Of a stretch of 64,000 nt of DNA, positions 55,801-64,000 are shown piece after piece. A program made the position numbers and the translations under genes. The first letter of the stretch is position 1. Each line of letters begins with the position of its first letter. The DNA lies in NCBI GenBank assembly GCA_963784995.1, contig CAWATZ010000003.1, positions 2,728,001 through 2,792,000 on the forward strand. Direction: 5' to 3'. Origin of the DNA: CAWATZ01 sp963784995 (GTDB taxonomy: Bacteria > Planctomycetota > Planctomycetia > Gemmatales > Gemmataceae). The notes under the pieces were generated by a model that was not told the origin of the DNA, did not search any database, and was given only the letters and a program-made list of their open reading frames with translations.

Positions 55801-56256
55801 CGAGGCCGGTTCGGGAGGCAGGGTGTACTCGTCGGCGGAGACCGCGGGGCCGGCGGCAACCGGGGCGGGCACGGCGACGACCTGGCCGCAGCCGGGGCAC
55901 TTGATCTTCTTGCCGGCCAGGGTGTCCTTGACCGCGAGCTTCTTCTGACACGAACCGCAGCTGACGGTGATCATGGCTGCTCCTTGGGGGACAGACCTGG
56001 GGGATGCCGGACGCAGCGTCTTGAGTCGTTGCATCAGCCCGTCGAGGACCGGGCTGGAGGAGAAGGGCTCGCAGTGGGTTTCCTCGCTCAGCAGTGCGGC
56101 GAGGGTGTCCCGGCCGCGGGCCAGCGCCTGCAGTTTCTCCAGGCAGCAGGCACAGCCCAGGACGTGTGCTTCCCGGGCCTGGGCCTGTTCCTCCGGCAGG
56201 TCGCCCAGGAAGAGCTGTTCCAGTTCCGCGCTCGACGGACAGAGGACAACAGGCAT
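52885..56256 (-). CDS. Ser/Thr protein kinase with zinc ribbon, DUF1080 and WD40 domains
   Basis: 1123 aa. The start 'SAELEQLFLGDLPEEQAQA' with H-x3-C-x2-C is an anti-sigma-like zinc motif. A zinc ribbon ('CGSCQKKLAV...IKCPGCGQ', about 97-125) is N-terminal here. The kinase domain (about 210-470): 'GFGGMGVVYKAED', 'HRDIKPGNVWLE', 'DFGLARS', 'GTPAYMAPEQ'. Membrane segment about 525-548. DUF1080 (3-keto-disaccharide hydrolase-like) about 640-800: 'WVPLFNCKDLTGWGRVGGG', 'GNSGIYFRAHK'. At least six WD40 repeats, about 820-1105. It is co-oriented with and downstream of its sigma factor (56603). The kinase has no repeat between HRD and DFG, unlike the other two. Confidence 0.92.
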   Translation of the reverse strand: MPVVLCPSSAELEQLFLGDLPEEQAQAREAHVLGCACCLEKLQALARGRDTLAALLSEETHCEPFSSSPVLDGLMQRLKTLRPASPRSVPQGAAMITVSCGSCQKKLAVKDTLAGKKIKCPGCGQVVAVPAPVAAGPAVSADEYTLPPEPASAPAKAPAADSLSERPTHSQAGKLDTTLDSKAPASGHDPSLTEFLAPSQADDELGRLGKYRILKVLGFGGMGVVYKAEDPLLKRAVAVKAMLPGLAASASAGQRFLREAQAMAAVEHDHIVRVYQVDEDRGVPFLAMEFLKGEPLDVRLQREQTLPIREVVRIGKEIAEGLAAAHERGLIHRDIKPGNVWLEAPGGRVKILDFGLARSAEQKATLTQQGAIVGTPAYMAPEQGRGDAVGPRCDLFSLGCVLYQLCTGELPFQGRDTISTLMAVATTNPPPPRQLNAAVPSQLSDLVMKLLEKDPLQRMGSAAEVVQALQTIENKLAMKKRSEDKTDAITDGGIRPGEPSPGKTRVKKGKQPARSRGPARPLIAVAVAVFALLGLLAAGGIYYIVTDKGTIEITTEDENVQVVILKNGKEVEIVNPRTKKTWLLDTGAYTLKLKDDPDGFEIALPADQKFDLKRGDTVAVSIRRKHPVLPAEPGWVPLFNCKDLTGWGRVGGGSGNWKVVDGAITCSGPTDHLYTDRADFGDFHLRAEARINARGNSGIYFRAHKPVTFIGDYEAQITLNPDQRQKTGSLYGLVPIEESPVPADTWFTYEILATGNRIRLLVNGKETADYTEIRPDRLLRGNIVLQHHDEVTQVSFRKIEIKQLTKPGDVQLPAKEKVGEVRLTQPSPGWARSVAFSPDGRLVACGTEDGQVVLWDPWTDKQVARWTAHNGWVNSVAFTPDGKQILSGSEDKMVRLWDVETRKEVRRFDGHTAAVHCVAISPDGKRVLSGGADRTIRLWDLTTGKQLQCLTAHTHWVYCVTFSPNGRQALSGSADKTMRLWDLEKGTTLHVFQYGMGYVMSVAFLPDGKRGVCVSHDSLIHLWDLEAGRELMRAPAGASNCLAVSPDGKRVVAGNHQKELILWAVDGTTLRELTRFTGHGEVIDGVAYAPDGSHVVSGSRDKTLRLWRLPDAPAPKNQPAPGP

Positions 56257-56602
56257 GGCGCAAACCTCCAGGGGATGGCAGCCGGGACGCGACTCACCGG
56301 GCCGGCAAGAGACCCTTCTGCATACAGGTACGCTCGGGAAGGGAAAAGTCTGTCAAAAAAACAAGGACAGCAAACTTGACTGGAGAACGCCGCCTGGCGG
56401 CTGGCCCGGCAGGTGAAGCCGGTCAGCAGCGAGAGGAGGAACACTAATCCGCGCTAATCTTCGCTAATCGAAGCAAGGAAACCCGCATGCCGATTAGTGC
56501 AGATTAGCGTGGATTAGTGTTCCGATCTCCTGTGACCTGCCGGGTTACCCGGCAGCAGTCGTCTCTTCAGTCACGTTTGCCGCCGTAGAAAAAAACCGTG
56601 GT
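56257..56602. other. Intergenic region with one repeat
   Basis: 346 bp between the kinase start and the sigma stop. The only structure is the 86-bp phased element at 56438-56523. The kinase ATG is at 56256 and may have its own promoter here. Confidence 0.6.
56438..56523. repeat. Phased-hexamer 86-bp element (copy 2)
   Basis: Same length as 39975-40060 and differing at three positions, with the CTAATC x3 and GATTAG x3 arrangement at 10-nt spacing. Here it lacks the GGTGACAA flanks, although CCTGTGACCT follows. It lies between a sigma gene and its kinase gene. Confidence 0.88.
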
Positions 56603-57166
56603 TCATTCCATCAGGCCGGCCAGCTCCTGGCGCAGCCGGCGCAGCACTCGGCAGCGGGCCAGGTAGACGGCGTTGTCGGTCAGGCCCAATTCGCGGGCCA
56701 CGTCGGCGACGGTGCGGCTCTCGACCACTGTCTTCCAGCAACTCTGCCAGGTGGCCGGCGCGAACTCGGCCTGCATCAGCTGGAGGGCCCGGCGGGCCAG
56801 CTCCTTGTGATATTCCTTCTCCCAGAAAAGCTCGGCGACGTCGGGCAGCTGTTCTTCCTGCGGCCGCTGCGCCAGGGCACGGTCGGCCCGGACCTCGCGG
56901 CGTTTGCGGTCGCGCAGTTTGTTCAGCAGCAGGGTGCGCAGCCAGCCGCGAAACTTGCTGCTGGGATCGTACTGAAAGGAGGGGAGCGTCTGCACCAGGG
57001 CGACGAAGACCTCCTGCACCAGGTCGGCGCTATCGTCCTCGCTCTCGCCGCAGCGGCGCGCCCAGGCGAACAGCAGCGGGGTATACAGATCGACGAGCCG
57101 GCTCCAGGCCGCTTCATCACCGGGTTCGCGCAGGCGCTCCAGCAGCGTCGGCGAGGTCGTGTGCAT
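56603..57166 (-). CDS. ECF-family RNA polymerase sigma factor
   Basis: 187 aa. Region 2: 'ARRCGESEDDSADLVQEV', 'FRGWLRTLLLNKLRDRKRR'. Region 4: 'VADVARELGLTDNAVYLAR'. Shorter and more divergent than the MAEIP group; it lacks the conserved leader. Its gene precedes the DUF1080/WD40 kinase with a 346-nt gap, so the sigma-kinase arrangement recurs a third time. The first residues ('MHTTSPTLLERLREPGDEA') support the ATG at 57166. Confidence 0.9.
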   Translation of the reverse strand: MHTTSPTLLERLREPGDEAAWSRLVDLYTPLLFAWARRCGESEDDSADLVQEVFVALVQTLPSFQYDPSSKFRGWLRTLLLNKLRDRKRREVRADRALAQRPQEEQLPDVAELFWEKEYHKELARRALQLMQAEFAPATWQSCWKTVVESRTVADVARELGLTDNAVYLARCRVLRRLRQELAGLME

Positions 57167-57297
57167 GGCCGATCCGGGTCAGGGTCTTCGGGTTGAAAAG
57201 ATGGTTGAATGATACCCGATGGGACTGCTGACCAGCAAGTACGTACGAACTGAGTTTGGGAATTGTGCGGAGGAGCAGCTGGCCTCACATGCCTTGC

Positions 57298-59166
57298 TCA
57301 ATCGTTCTCGGGATGTCCCTTGAGCGACCGTCCCGCCACCCGCGCCACGAGCCGCACCTTCTGATCCGTACACAGCTCCGACAGATACCGTCCCTTGGCC
57401 GCCTCGATCCACCGCACCTTGCGCTTGCCATAATCGGCCACGACCTGCACCAGCACCGGCCCCGGACATTCCAGGGCCGCCTTGATGCCACCCTCCAGCG
57501 TCATCGGTGAATCGATCCGCACGAAGCCCAGCCCGTAACCCTTGGCCAGCGCGGCATAGTCGAGGTGGGCCAGGTGCGTGGCGGTGGTGCGAGCGTAGGC
57601 CGACTTTTGCAGCATCTGCATGTAGTGATACGCCTGATCGTCCAGCACGAAGAACTTGACCGGCAGTCCCTCTCGGGCCGCGGTGGTGGTTTCGATGCCG
57701 CTCATCAGGAAGCAGCCGTCGCCCGTCACGGTCACGCACAGCCGGCACGGATTGGCCCGCTGAGCGCCGATGGCTGCCGGGATCGACCAGCCCATCGACT
57801 GGTTGTCGGTCGGGTTGAAGTAGGTCCGCGGCTGGCACACCGTGAACGCCTCGGCGGCCCAGTGTTCGGTCAGCGACACGTCCATGAACACCAGCGTCTC
57901 GGGGGGAGTGCCGCGCCGCAGAGCCAGCAGGAACGCCATCGGATCGATGCCGCAGGTGGCATAGACCTTCTGATGCTCACAGGCATCCTGGGCCTTCCAT
58001 TTGTGGATGCACTCGACCAGGTGCGGGTCGGGCGGTCTCTGGATCAGGTCGGCGTGTTCGAGCAGCTTTGCCAGGAAGACGCCGCTGTCGGCGTGGACGC
58101 AAACGTCGGTCTTGAGGATCTTGCCCAGGTTGTTCGGGTTGGCATCGACGTGGATCACGTGCGGATGCTGGGGGATGGAGTAGAAGCCGGTCGAAACCTC
58201 GCTGTAGCGAACGCCGATGGCCAGCACGACCTCGACCTGCTTGAAGGCCAGCTCCGCCGTGCGGGTGCCCTGGGGACCGTAGCCCCAGCCGACGGCCAGG
58301 GGGTGCAATTCGTCGATCACGCCCTTGCCGGAGACGCTGGTCGCCACCGGGGCTTGCAGCACCTCGGCGACCTGGAGCAGGGCCTGGCAGTGGTCCATGC
58401 AGCCCATCCCGGCGTAGATGCCGACCTTGCAGGGCTTGTGCGGCGTGCCCTTGCAGGCCAGCAGGGCCAGGGCTTGCTGAAACGCGGCCTCGTCAAAGGG
58501 CAAGTCCGGCAGCGTGGGCGGCGGGCACGCAAACTGACACGCCTGGGCCAGCAGGTGATAGGGCACCACCACGGCCGCCGGGCCCGGTTCGCCGCTCCTG
58601 GCCAGGCAGAACGCCTGGCGGACCGCCCCCGGGATGTCGCCGCACGTCTGGACCGGAAAGACGCCCTTGCAGATCGGCTGCAGCAGGGCGACGTTGGCCA
58701 GCGCGTGGACCTGGAAAGCGCGAAACTTGTCGCCCCGGGCCACGTCTCCCGCGATCACCACCATGGGCACGCTGTCCAGCAGGGCCTCGCCAATCCCCGT
58801 GAGGGCATTGGTGATGCCCGGCCCGGGCACCACGCACAGGACGCCGGGCCTGCCGGTGCTGCGGGCGTAGCCGTCGGCCATGCACGCGGCCGATAGCTCG
58901 TGGGTCACCAGCAAGTACGGCAGACAGCGGGCCTTGAATTCGTCCCAGAGTTCGTTCTGCTGAGCACCGGGAATGCCGAAGACGCAGTCCACGCCCTCGG
59001 TCTTCAGGGACTCGACCAGGGCGCCGGCACCAGTCATCTTCCCGCAGACCCATCCAGGGGCCGGGGCCGCGTTGGCTTCGGGGGGACGGATCGGTTGCAG
59101 GGCAACCAGGGCGGCGGTGGCCGCGGCTGTCTTGAGGGCGGATCGGCGAGAAATTGGCGGGGTCAT
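57298..59166 (-). CDS. Tat-exported thiamine-diphosphate enzyme (acetolactate synthase-like)
   Basis: 622 aa. The N-terminus is a Tat signal: 'SRRSALKTAAATAALVALQ'. Three-domain ThDP enzyme: 'DCVFGIPGAQQNELWDEF', 'THELSAACMADGYARSTGR' (activating Glu), a central domain, and 'VTGDGCFLMSGIETTTAAR' with the downstream 'VLDDQAYHYMQ' as the cofactor and metal motif. It is closest in form to acetolactate synthase/benzoylformate decarboxylase relatives, but substrate residues are not diagnostic. Export of such an enzyme is unusual, since ThDP enzymes are normally cytoplasmic. A partial copy lies at 52711-52866. It may relate functionally to the split ThDP decarboxylase at 44711. Confidence 0.85.
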   Translation of the reverse strand: MTPPISRRSALKTAAATAALVALQPIRPPEANAAPAPGWVCGKMTGAGALVESLKTEGVDCVFGIPGAQQNELWDEFKARCLPYLLVTHELSAACMADGYARSTGRPGVLCVVPGPGITNALTGIGEALLDSVPMVVIAGDVARGDKFRAFQVHALANVALLQPICKGVFPVQTCGDIPGAVRQAFCLARSGEPGPAAVVVPYHLLAQACQFACPPPTLPDLPFDEAAFQQALALLACKGTPHKPCKVGIYAGMGCMDHCQALLQVAEVLQAPVATSVSGKGVIDELHPLAVGWGYGPQGTRTAELAFKQVEVVLAIGVRYSEVSTGFYSIPQHPHVIHVDANPNNLGKILKTDVCVHADSGVFLAKLLEHADLIQRPPDPHLVECIHKWKAQDACEHQKVYATCGIDPMAFLLALRRGTPPETLVFMDVSLTEHWAAEAFTVCQPRTYFNPTDNQSMGWSIPAAIGAQRANPCRLCVTVTGDGCFLMSGIETTTAAREGLPVKFFVLDDQAYHYMQMLQKSAYARTTATHLAHLDYAALAKGYGLGFVRIDSPMTLEGGIKAALECPGPVLVQVVADYGKRKVRWIEAAKGRYLSELCTDQKVRLVARVAGRSLKGHPEND

Positions 59167-59181
59167 GGCGGGATCCTTCGC

Positions 59182-59264
59182 AATTCATAACTCGTAATTC
59201 GTAATTCGGCGTCTGCTTCCCGAATGACGAATGACGAATGACGAATGACGAATGACGAATGACG
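59182..59264. repeat. Tandem 7-mer and AATTCGT repeat
   Basis: Six tandem AATGACG units (59223-59264), preceded by ATTCATAACTCGTAATTCGT (59184-59203), which is repetitive. It lies in the 5' region of the ThDP enzyme gene, within its presumed leader. Confidence 0.8.
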
Positions 59265-59375
59265 AACGGCGAGCGACTGTAAGGAAGAGGAAGGGTAGGC
59301 AAAGCCCGGCGAAAGGCGAACGGGCCCAGAAGGATTGTCTTGCTTGAAACAAGGCCGGCTGGGTAAGATGTCTGT

Positions 59376-59891
59376 ATGAGTGGCCTTCGGGAAAAGTTCC
59401 AAACTGGGTCCATCGCTCTGACAGCAGTCCTGACACTGCTGACCAGTGGTCCCCATTTTGACTGCATTTGCCCGAATGGGCGGGTCAAACCCTTCTGTCT
59501 GAGCTTCCTTTCAGGCACTTCTCGTTGCTGTGGTGGGACCTGCTGCCAGCCGGCAAAACAGGAACAAAACGAACGAGTTTCCCTTCCTGTGTCGGGTAAA
59601 CGCTCCTGCTGCTCTCGTTACAAGAATGATGAGGCGACCGCTCCGCCGCGCACTTCTTTCCAGGTAGGCGGGACCGGCTGCAAGAAGATCCCGGCGCCGA
59701 TCAAGGTGGCCACCAAGTCCGAGGGAGTTCAACTTCTCGCTCGTGGCCTTGCTGCCAACGTGCTGGCAACCCCGCTGCCGCCTCTCTTCGACACGGCGGC
59801 CCTGACCCGGAATGGCAGTCTCTCTGTCGAGTCCACCGGTCTTTCGCCTCCGCGGGACCTGGTTGTGGTCCTGCAGCACTTCCTCATTTGA
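59376..59891 (+). CDS. Cys-rich exported protein upstream of the efflux operon
   Basis: 171 aa from ATG 59376. A weak hydrophobic N-terminal segment ('TGSIALTAVLTLLTSGP') may be an export signal. Nine Cys occur in the first 90 residues ('CICPNGRVKPFC', 'CCGGTCC', 'SCCSR'), suggesting metal binding. The C-terminal half is not recognised. It precedes an RND-type metal efflux operon by 140 nt and may buffer or sense copper or silver; that is context inference only. No strong binding site is visible, so the start could be different. Confidence 0.5.
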   Translation: MSGLREKFQTGSIALTAVLTLLTSGPHFDCICPNGRVKPFCLSFLSGTSRCCGGTCCQPAKQEQNERVSLPVSGKRSCCSRYKNDEATAPPRTSFQVGGTGCKKIPAPIKVATKSEGVQLLARGLAANVLATPLPPLFDTAALTRNGSLSVESTGLSPPRDLVVVLQHFLI

Positions 59892-60030
59892 GCCTCACTT
59901 CTCCACGGCCAGCAATCAGCGTTTCCATGCGACCGAAGTGAGGTTGAGCGCTCGCTCACCTCGATCGGCAAGACCTTCTCCTGGGGCGACCAGAGCTTCC
60001 CGGCTCCAGGCCTCGGGACATTCTCGGGAG

Positions 60031-62113
60031 ATGATCATGTCTGAGCGGAAGGTGTTTCTGGACGGGGTGCCGGGCACGAATGGCAGCTTGTCCAATGATG
60101 AGGGCGGCTTGCGGGCGCCGCCCGGGTTGAGCCCACTGGGGAAAGCCTGGTGGTGGTTCCACTTCGCCATCCTGGTCAAACTGGCCCGCTTGCGCTTCAT
60201 CGCCATCCTGGTGGTCATCGGTGTCGTCATTGCCAAATGGGACACGCTCCGGCCTACTACGAGAAGTGGACCCGGCCCTTGTTCGGCCAGGAGACGGCTG
60301 TCAGTTCGGATACCGAATACTGGTGCCCGATGCACCCTGCCATCGTCCGGGACCATCCGGACAAGTGTCCCATTTGCGGCATGCCCCTCTCCAAGCGCAA
60401 GAAGAGTGTCGCCAAGCGAAGGAGAATCGTTGCCGTCCGGCGTCGTCAGCCGGGTGCAACTCACCCCCTACAAGGTCGCCGTGGCCGGCATCGAGACCGC
60501 GGAAATCGGCTACCAGCCCCTGACCAAGGACATCGCCGCCGTCGGCTTCGTCGAATTCGACGAGCGTAAACTGACCCGCATCACGGCCCGGGCCACCGGC
60601 AAGAGCCGCATCGACAAGCTCTACGTCAACGTGACCGGCCAGATCGTCGAGAAAGGGCGAACCGCTGGCCGAACTCTATAGCCCGGACCTGGTCGTCACA
60701 GTGCAGAACCTGCTCGATGCCCGCCAAAGCGGCAACCAGAGCCTGGAGCGCATGGCCCGCGAGCGGCTCCGGCTCTGGGGCATCGACGAAGAGCAGATCG
60801 ACGAGATCCTCCAGACCGGCAAGCCCATCACGCACGTCACCATCCGCTCGCCGATCCGCGGCCACGTCATCAAGAAGTATCAGGTCGAGGGCGAGTACGT
60901 CGAGGAAGGGGCCCGACTGTACGACGTGGCCGACCTCTCCACCGTCTGGATCGAGGCCCAGGTCTACGAGGACGAGGTGGCATTGCTCAAGGAAGGGCTG
61001 CTCGGTCCGAGCGACCACCAAGTCCTTCCCCAACCGCGAGTTCACAGGCAAGCTGGCGTTCCTCCATCCGCACCTGGACGCCACCACCCGGACGCTGACG
61101 GTGCGTTTCGACATGGACAACCCGAGCAACGACTTGCGGCCGGGGATGTACGCCACGGTCCATCTCCAGGTGCCGGCCACCGAACTGGCTGACGCTCGCC
61201 GCAAGGGCGCGCTGGCGACGGAGAGCCAGAAACAATCGCTCGCACAAGGAAGGGCTGGTGCTGGCCGTGCCGGAACGGGCCGTGATCGACACCGGCAGCC
61301 GGAAGTTCGTCTACCGCGAGACAGACCCCGGACGTCTACGATGGCGTCGAGGTCGAGCTGGGGCCGCGCTGCGGCGGCTACTACCCCGTGATCCGCGGCC
61401 TCCAGCCGGGCGAGCGGGTGGCGACCGCCGGCTCGTTCCTGATCGACGCCGAGACGCGGCTGACCGCCGGGGCCGGTTCGACCTACTTCGGCGCCAGCGG
61501 CGGCCCCCAGGCGAGCTCACCGCTCCGCGACCACATCCGCCCGTCCGTCCATGACTCGCGACGAGGAGGACAAGGCCAGGACCGTCCTGGCCAAGCTCAG
61601 CCCGGCGGATCGGCGCGCTGGCCGAGGCCCAGGGTTCTGTCCGGTCCTGCGGCAACCGGCTCGGCTCGATGGGTATGCCCGTGTCAAGCTCCTGCTCGAG
61701 GGGCAGAAGGTGTTCCTCTGCTGCAAGGGCTGCGTCAAGAAAGCCCAGGCGATCGAGAACAGGCACCTCGCCCAGCGTTGCCGAGCTGAAGGCCAGAGCC
61801 AAAAGTCGGTGCGTCCAGATCGCTCCCTGCCGCGGCCATCACGTCCGACAGCAGTGACATAGAGGACGCCAAGGTCAAGGCGAACCTGGCCAAGCTCAGC
61901 CCGAGGATCGCCGGCTGGCCGAGGAGCAGGGGTACTGTCCGGTCGACAGGACGTCCGGCTGGGATCGATGGGTGTGCCGGTCAAGATCGAGCTCAAGGGG
62001 CAGAAGGTATTCCTGTGCTGCAAGGGCTGCAGGACGACGCCCTGGAAGACCCCGACCAGACGCTGGCCAAGGTCAAGAAGCTCAAGGCGAAAGCGAGGAG
62101 CCCTCGCAAGTGA
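60031..62113 (+). pseudogene. cusB: CusB-like RND periplasmic adaptor with CCKGC domains (frameshifts)
   Basis: Adaptor of a CusBA-type copper/silver efflux pump. Segments in successive frames: a membrane anchor ('FIAILVVIGVVIAKWDTL'), a heavy-metal domain ('YWCPMHPAIVRDHPDKCPIC', about 60320), the adaptor core ('VVSRVQLTPYKVAVAGIET', 'LYSPDLVVTVQNLLDARQS', 'IRSPIRGHVIKKYQVEGEY') and beta domain ('LVLAVPERAVIDTGSRKFV'), then two tandem C-terminal units each containing 'LEGQKVFLCCKGC' or 'LKGQKVFLCCKGC' (61701-61733, 61998-62030). At least eight single-base shifts (about 60250, 60410, 60655, 61010, 61250, 61325, 61540, 61610) separate them. Motif content is conserved on both sides of each shift, so sequencing error is plausible. 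Confidence 0.75.
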
Positions 62114-62253
62114 CCATCCCGAAGAGCCGATGGGGGCGGCAGTCGAGCCAGCGGAGAAGCAGTCGGGTTGCGCTGACGCTTGCTGTTGGTTTAGTGCTGT
62201 CCGCCCCCACCCTTGCAAGAGCCTGCCTCCTGGACGAGGAGATCAGACCATGA
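62110..62253 (+). CDS. Small signal-peptide ORF between cusB and cusA
   Basis: 47 codons from GTG 62110, overlapping the adaptor stop (GTGA), to TGA 62251-62253, overlapping the CusA ATG (ATGA). It encodes a charged N-terminus ('SRWGRQSSQRRSSRV'), a hydrophobic core ('ALTLAVGLVLSAPTLARA') and a short acidic tail with Cys ('CLLDEEIRP'). Both overlaps suggest coupled translation with neighbours. It could be a small exported or membrane peptide; the function is unknown. Indels nearby make the exact ends uncertain. Confidence 0.45.
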   Translation: MTIPKSRWGRQSSQRRSSRVALTLAVGLVLSAPTLARACLLDEEIRP

Positions 62254-64000
62254 TCGAAAAAATCATCGAGTACTTCGATCCGCAATCGCTTCCTGGTCCT
62301 GATCCTGGCGGCGGCGCTGGCCGTGCTGGGCGTCTACGCCGTGCTCAACACGCCGGTGGACGCCATCCCCGACCTGAGCGAGAACCAGGTCATCGTCTTC
62401 ACCGACTGGATGGGCCGCAGCCCCAGCGAGATCGAGGACCAGATCACCTATCCGCTGTCGCTCAAGCTGCAAGGGCTGGCCGGCGTCAAGGCGGTGCGGT
62501 CGTCGTCGCGAGTTCAACTTCTCGATGATCACCATGATCTTCGAGGACAACATCGATTTCTACTTCGCCCGCCAGCGCGTGCTGGAACGGCTGACGCTGG
62601 CCAGCACGTTCCTGCCGCCGGGCGTGGTGCCCTACCTGGCCCCCGACGCCACGGCCCTGGGCCAGATCTTCTGGTACACGGTGGAAGGCGAGGCCAGCTC
62701 GACCCGGGCCGGCTGCTGGGCGCTCCAGAACTGCTACGTCGGCCCCGAGCTCAACTCCGTGCCCGGGCGTGGCCGAGGTGGCCATCGGTCGGCGGCATGC
62801 CCATGGAGTATCAGATCGACGTCGACCCCAACGCCCTGCGCGCCTACGGCGTCACGCTCGGCGAGCTGTACGCCGCCGTCGCCAGCAGCAACTCGGCCGG
62901 TCGGCGGCCGGCGTCGATCCAGAAGAACAACGCCGAGTACATCGTCCGCGGCGTCGGCTGGATCGAGAACACCCGGGACATCGAGAACACCGTCATCAAG
63001 CGAGGTCGAGCGGCACGCCGATCTACGTCAAGAACGTGGCCACGGTCCAGCTGGGCACGCAGTTCCGCCGCAGCGTCTTCGAGAAAGACGGCAACGAGGT
63101 CGTCGGCGGCGTCGTGCTGATGCGGCACGGCGAGAACCCGCTGGCCGTCACCAAGCGGATCAAGGAGAAGATCCAGGAGCTGCAGCCCGGCCTGCCCGAG
63201 GGCGTGCACATCGTGCCCGGCCTACGACCGCACGCGGCTGATCCACGGCGCGATCCACACGCTCACCGAGGTGATGTGGCACGAGATGATCATCGCCTCG
63301 TGGCCATCCTGCTGATCCTGATGCACTTCCGCAGCGTGTTCGTGATCTGCGTGACGCTGCCGCTGGCCGTGCTGTTCTCGTTCCTGCTGATGTGGCTGCT
63401 GCGCGTGCTGCGCATCGTCGACGTCCAGGCCAACATCATGTCGCTGGCCGGCATCACCATCTCCATCGGCATCCTGGTCGACCAGGCCATCGTGATGGTC
63501 GAGAACGCCACGCACCATCTCAAGGAGCATTTCGGCGACAGCAAGGTGACGGGCGACACCCGCGAGATGGTCATCCGCGCCTGCCGCACGGTGGGCCGGC
63601 CGATCTTCTTCTCGGTGCTGATCATCCTGATGTCGTTCATCCCGGTGTTCGCCTGAGCGGCCGCGAGGGCAAGCTGTTCCACCCGCTGGCCTTCACCAAG
63701 AGCTTCGCCATGATCGGCGTGGCGCTGATCTCGGTCACGCTGGTGCCGGCCCTGATCCCGACGTTCATCAAGGGCCGGCTGCGCGGCGAGGAGGAAAACT
63801 GGATCGTCCGCAGCTTCATCGACATCTACAAGCCGCTGCTGACCTGGGCCCTGCCGCGGCGGAACCTGGTCATGTGGACGTTCGCCGCGCTGCTGATCCT
63901 GGCGGCCGGCATGTTTCCGCTGCAGGCGGTCTTCGGCATGGGTGCTCGCGACCACGACTGGGAAATCGCTTTCTTCGTCGTCCTGGCCGTGGTCATCGTC
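62250..64000 (+). CDS. cusA: CusA-like heavy-metal efflux RND pump (partial, frameshifts)
   Basis: The ATG at 62250 ('MIEKIIEYF') starts an RND transporter cut off by the window end. First helix 'RFLVLILAAALAVLGVYAV', then 'NTPVDAIPDLSENQVIVFT' and 'SPSEIEDQITYPLSLKLQG', typical of CusA/CzcA. Later segments: 'NFSMITMIFEDNIDFYFAR', 'VIVRG'-like and 'GTPIYVKNVATVQLGTQFRR', and 'VAILLILMHFRSVFVICVT', 'IDVDPNALRAYGVTLGELYA'. About half of a typical 1000-residue protein is present. At least seven frame changes (about 62285, 62512, 62715, 62770, 63005, 63225, 63300, 63650) interrupt it. It should pump Cu(I)/Ag(I) from the periplasm with CusB. The 3' end lies outside the window. Confidence 0.8.

Noticed and set aside
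59223..59264. Tandem AATGACG units as a CRISPR-like array
   Set aside because: The units are 7 bp with no spacers and no cas genes are present; this is a simple tandem repeat.

Overview
The window looks like a high-GC planctomycete chromosome, most like the Gemmataceae. This is inferred from content: ECF sigma factors paired with large Ser/Thr kinases, sigma factors fused to WD40 propellers, PQQ and BNR propeller proteins, an exported protein with an 'LEVLEER'-type N-terminus, many zinc ribbons, and dense palindromic repeats. No rRNA, tRNA, CRISPR array or phage structural block was recognised.

Layout. 0-5 kb: a secreted WD40 protein, an ORF-less group II intron remnant, and an IS91-like element with transposase and tyrosine recombinase. 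5-12 kb: a frameshifted DUF5681-like gene, then sigma factor, receptor-like kinase, LRR lipoprotein and a membrane glycosyltransferase. 12-23 kb, mostly minus strand: two sigma/WD40 fusions, a WD40 paralogue without the sigma part, an LCCL-domain protein, a truncated surface protein and a metallopeptidase. 23-36 kb: a second sigma-kinase pair with a PQQ-propeller gene, a third sigma gene cut before region 4, a second glycosyltransferase, a large repeat-type protein and a multidomain glycosyltransferase. 36-43 kb: a BNR-propeller protein, lipoproteins and queG. 43-50 kb: two small c-type cytochromes, a split thiamine-diphosphate decarboxylase, an endonuclease/exonuclease/phosphatase-fold protein, and two translationally coupled B12-binding radical SAM enzymes. 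50-57 kb: a sigma-54 activator divergent from an AhpD-like gene, and a third sigma-kinase pair. 57-64 kb: a Tat-exported thiamine-diphosphate enzyme and a copper/silver-type RND efflux operon (CusB-CusA) full of single-base indels, cut by the window edge.

Two themes unify the window. First, the same short zinc ribbon is attached to seven otherwise different proteins (three kinases, a sigma/WD40 fusion, two glycosyltransferases and a PQQ-propeller protein), which suggests one membrane-signalling network built from exchangeable parts. Second, at least fifteen palindromic repeat elements of several unrelated families occur, several inserted in frame in genes. Two different families occupy the same site, between the catalytic loop and the DFG motif, in two paralogous kinases. 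An 86-bp element with three CTAATC and three GATTAG hexamers spaced 10 bp apart occurs twice.

Single-base frameshifts are scattered at about 5.8, 26.7, 33.1-33.7 and 42.7 kb and are dense after 60.2 kb. Protein motifs survive across most of them, so sequence error is at least as likely as gene decay.
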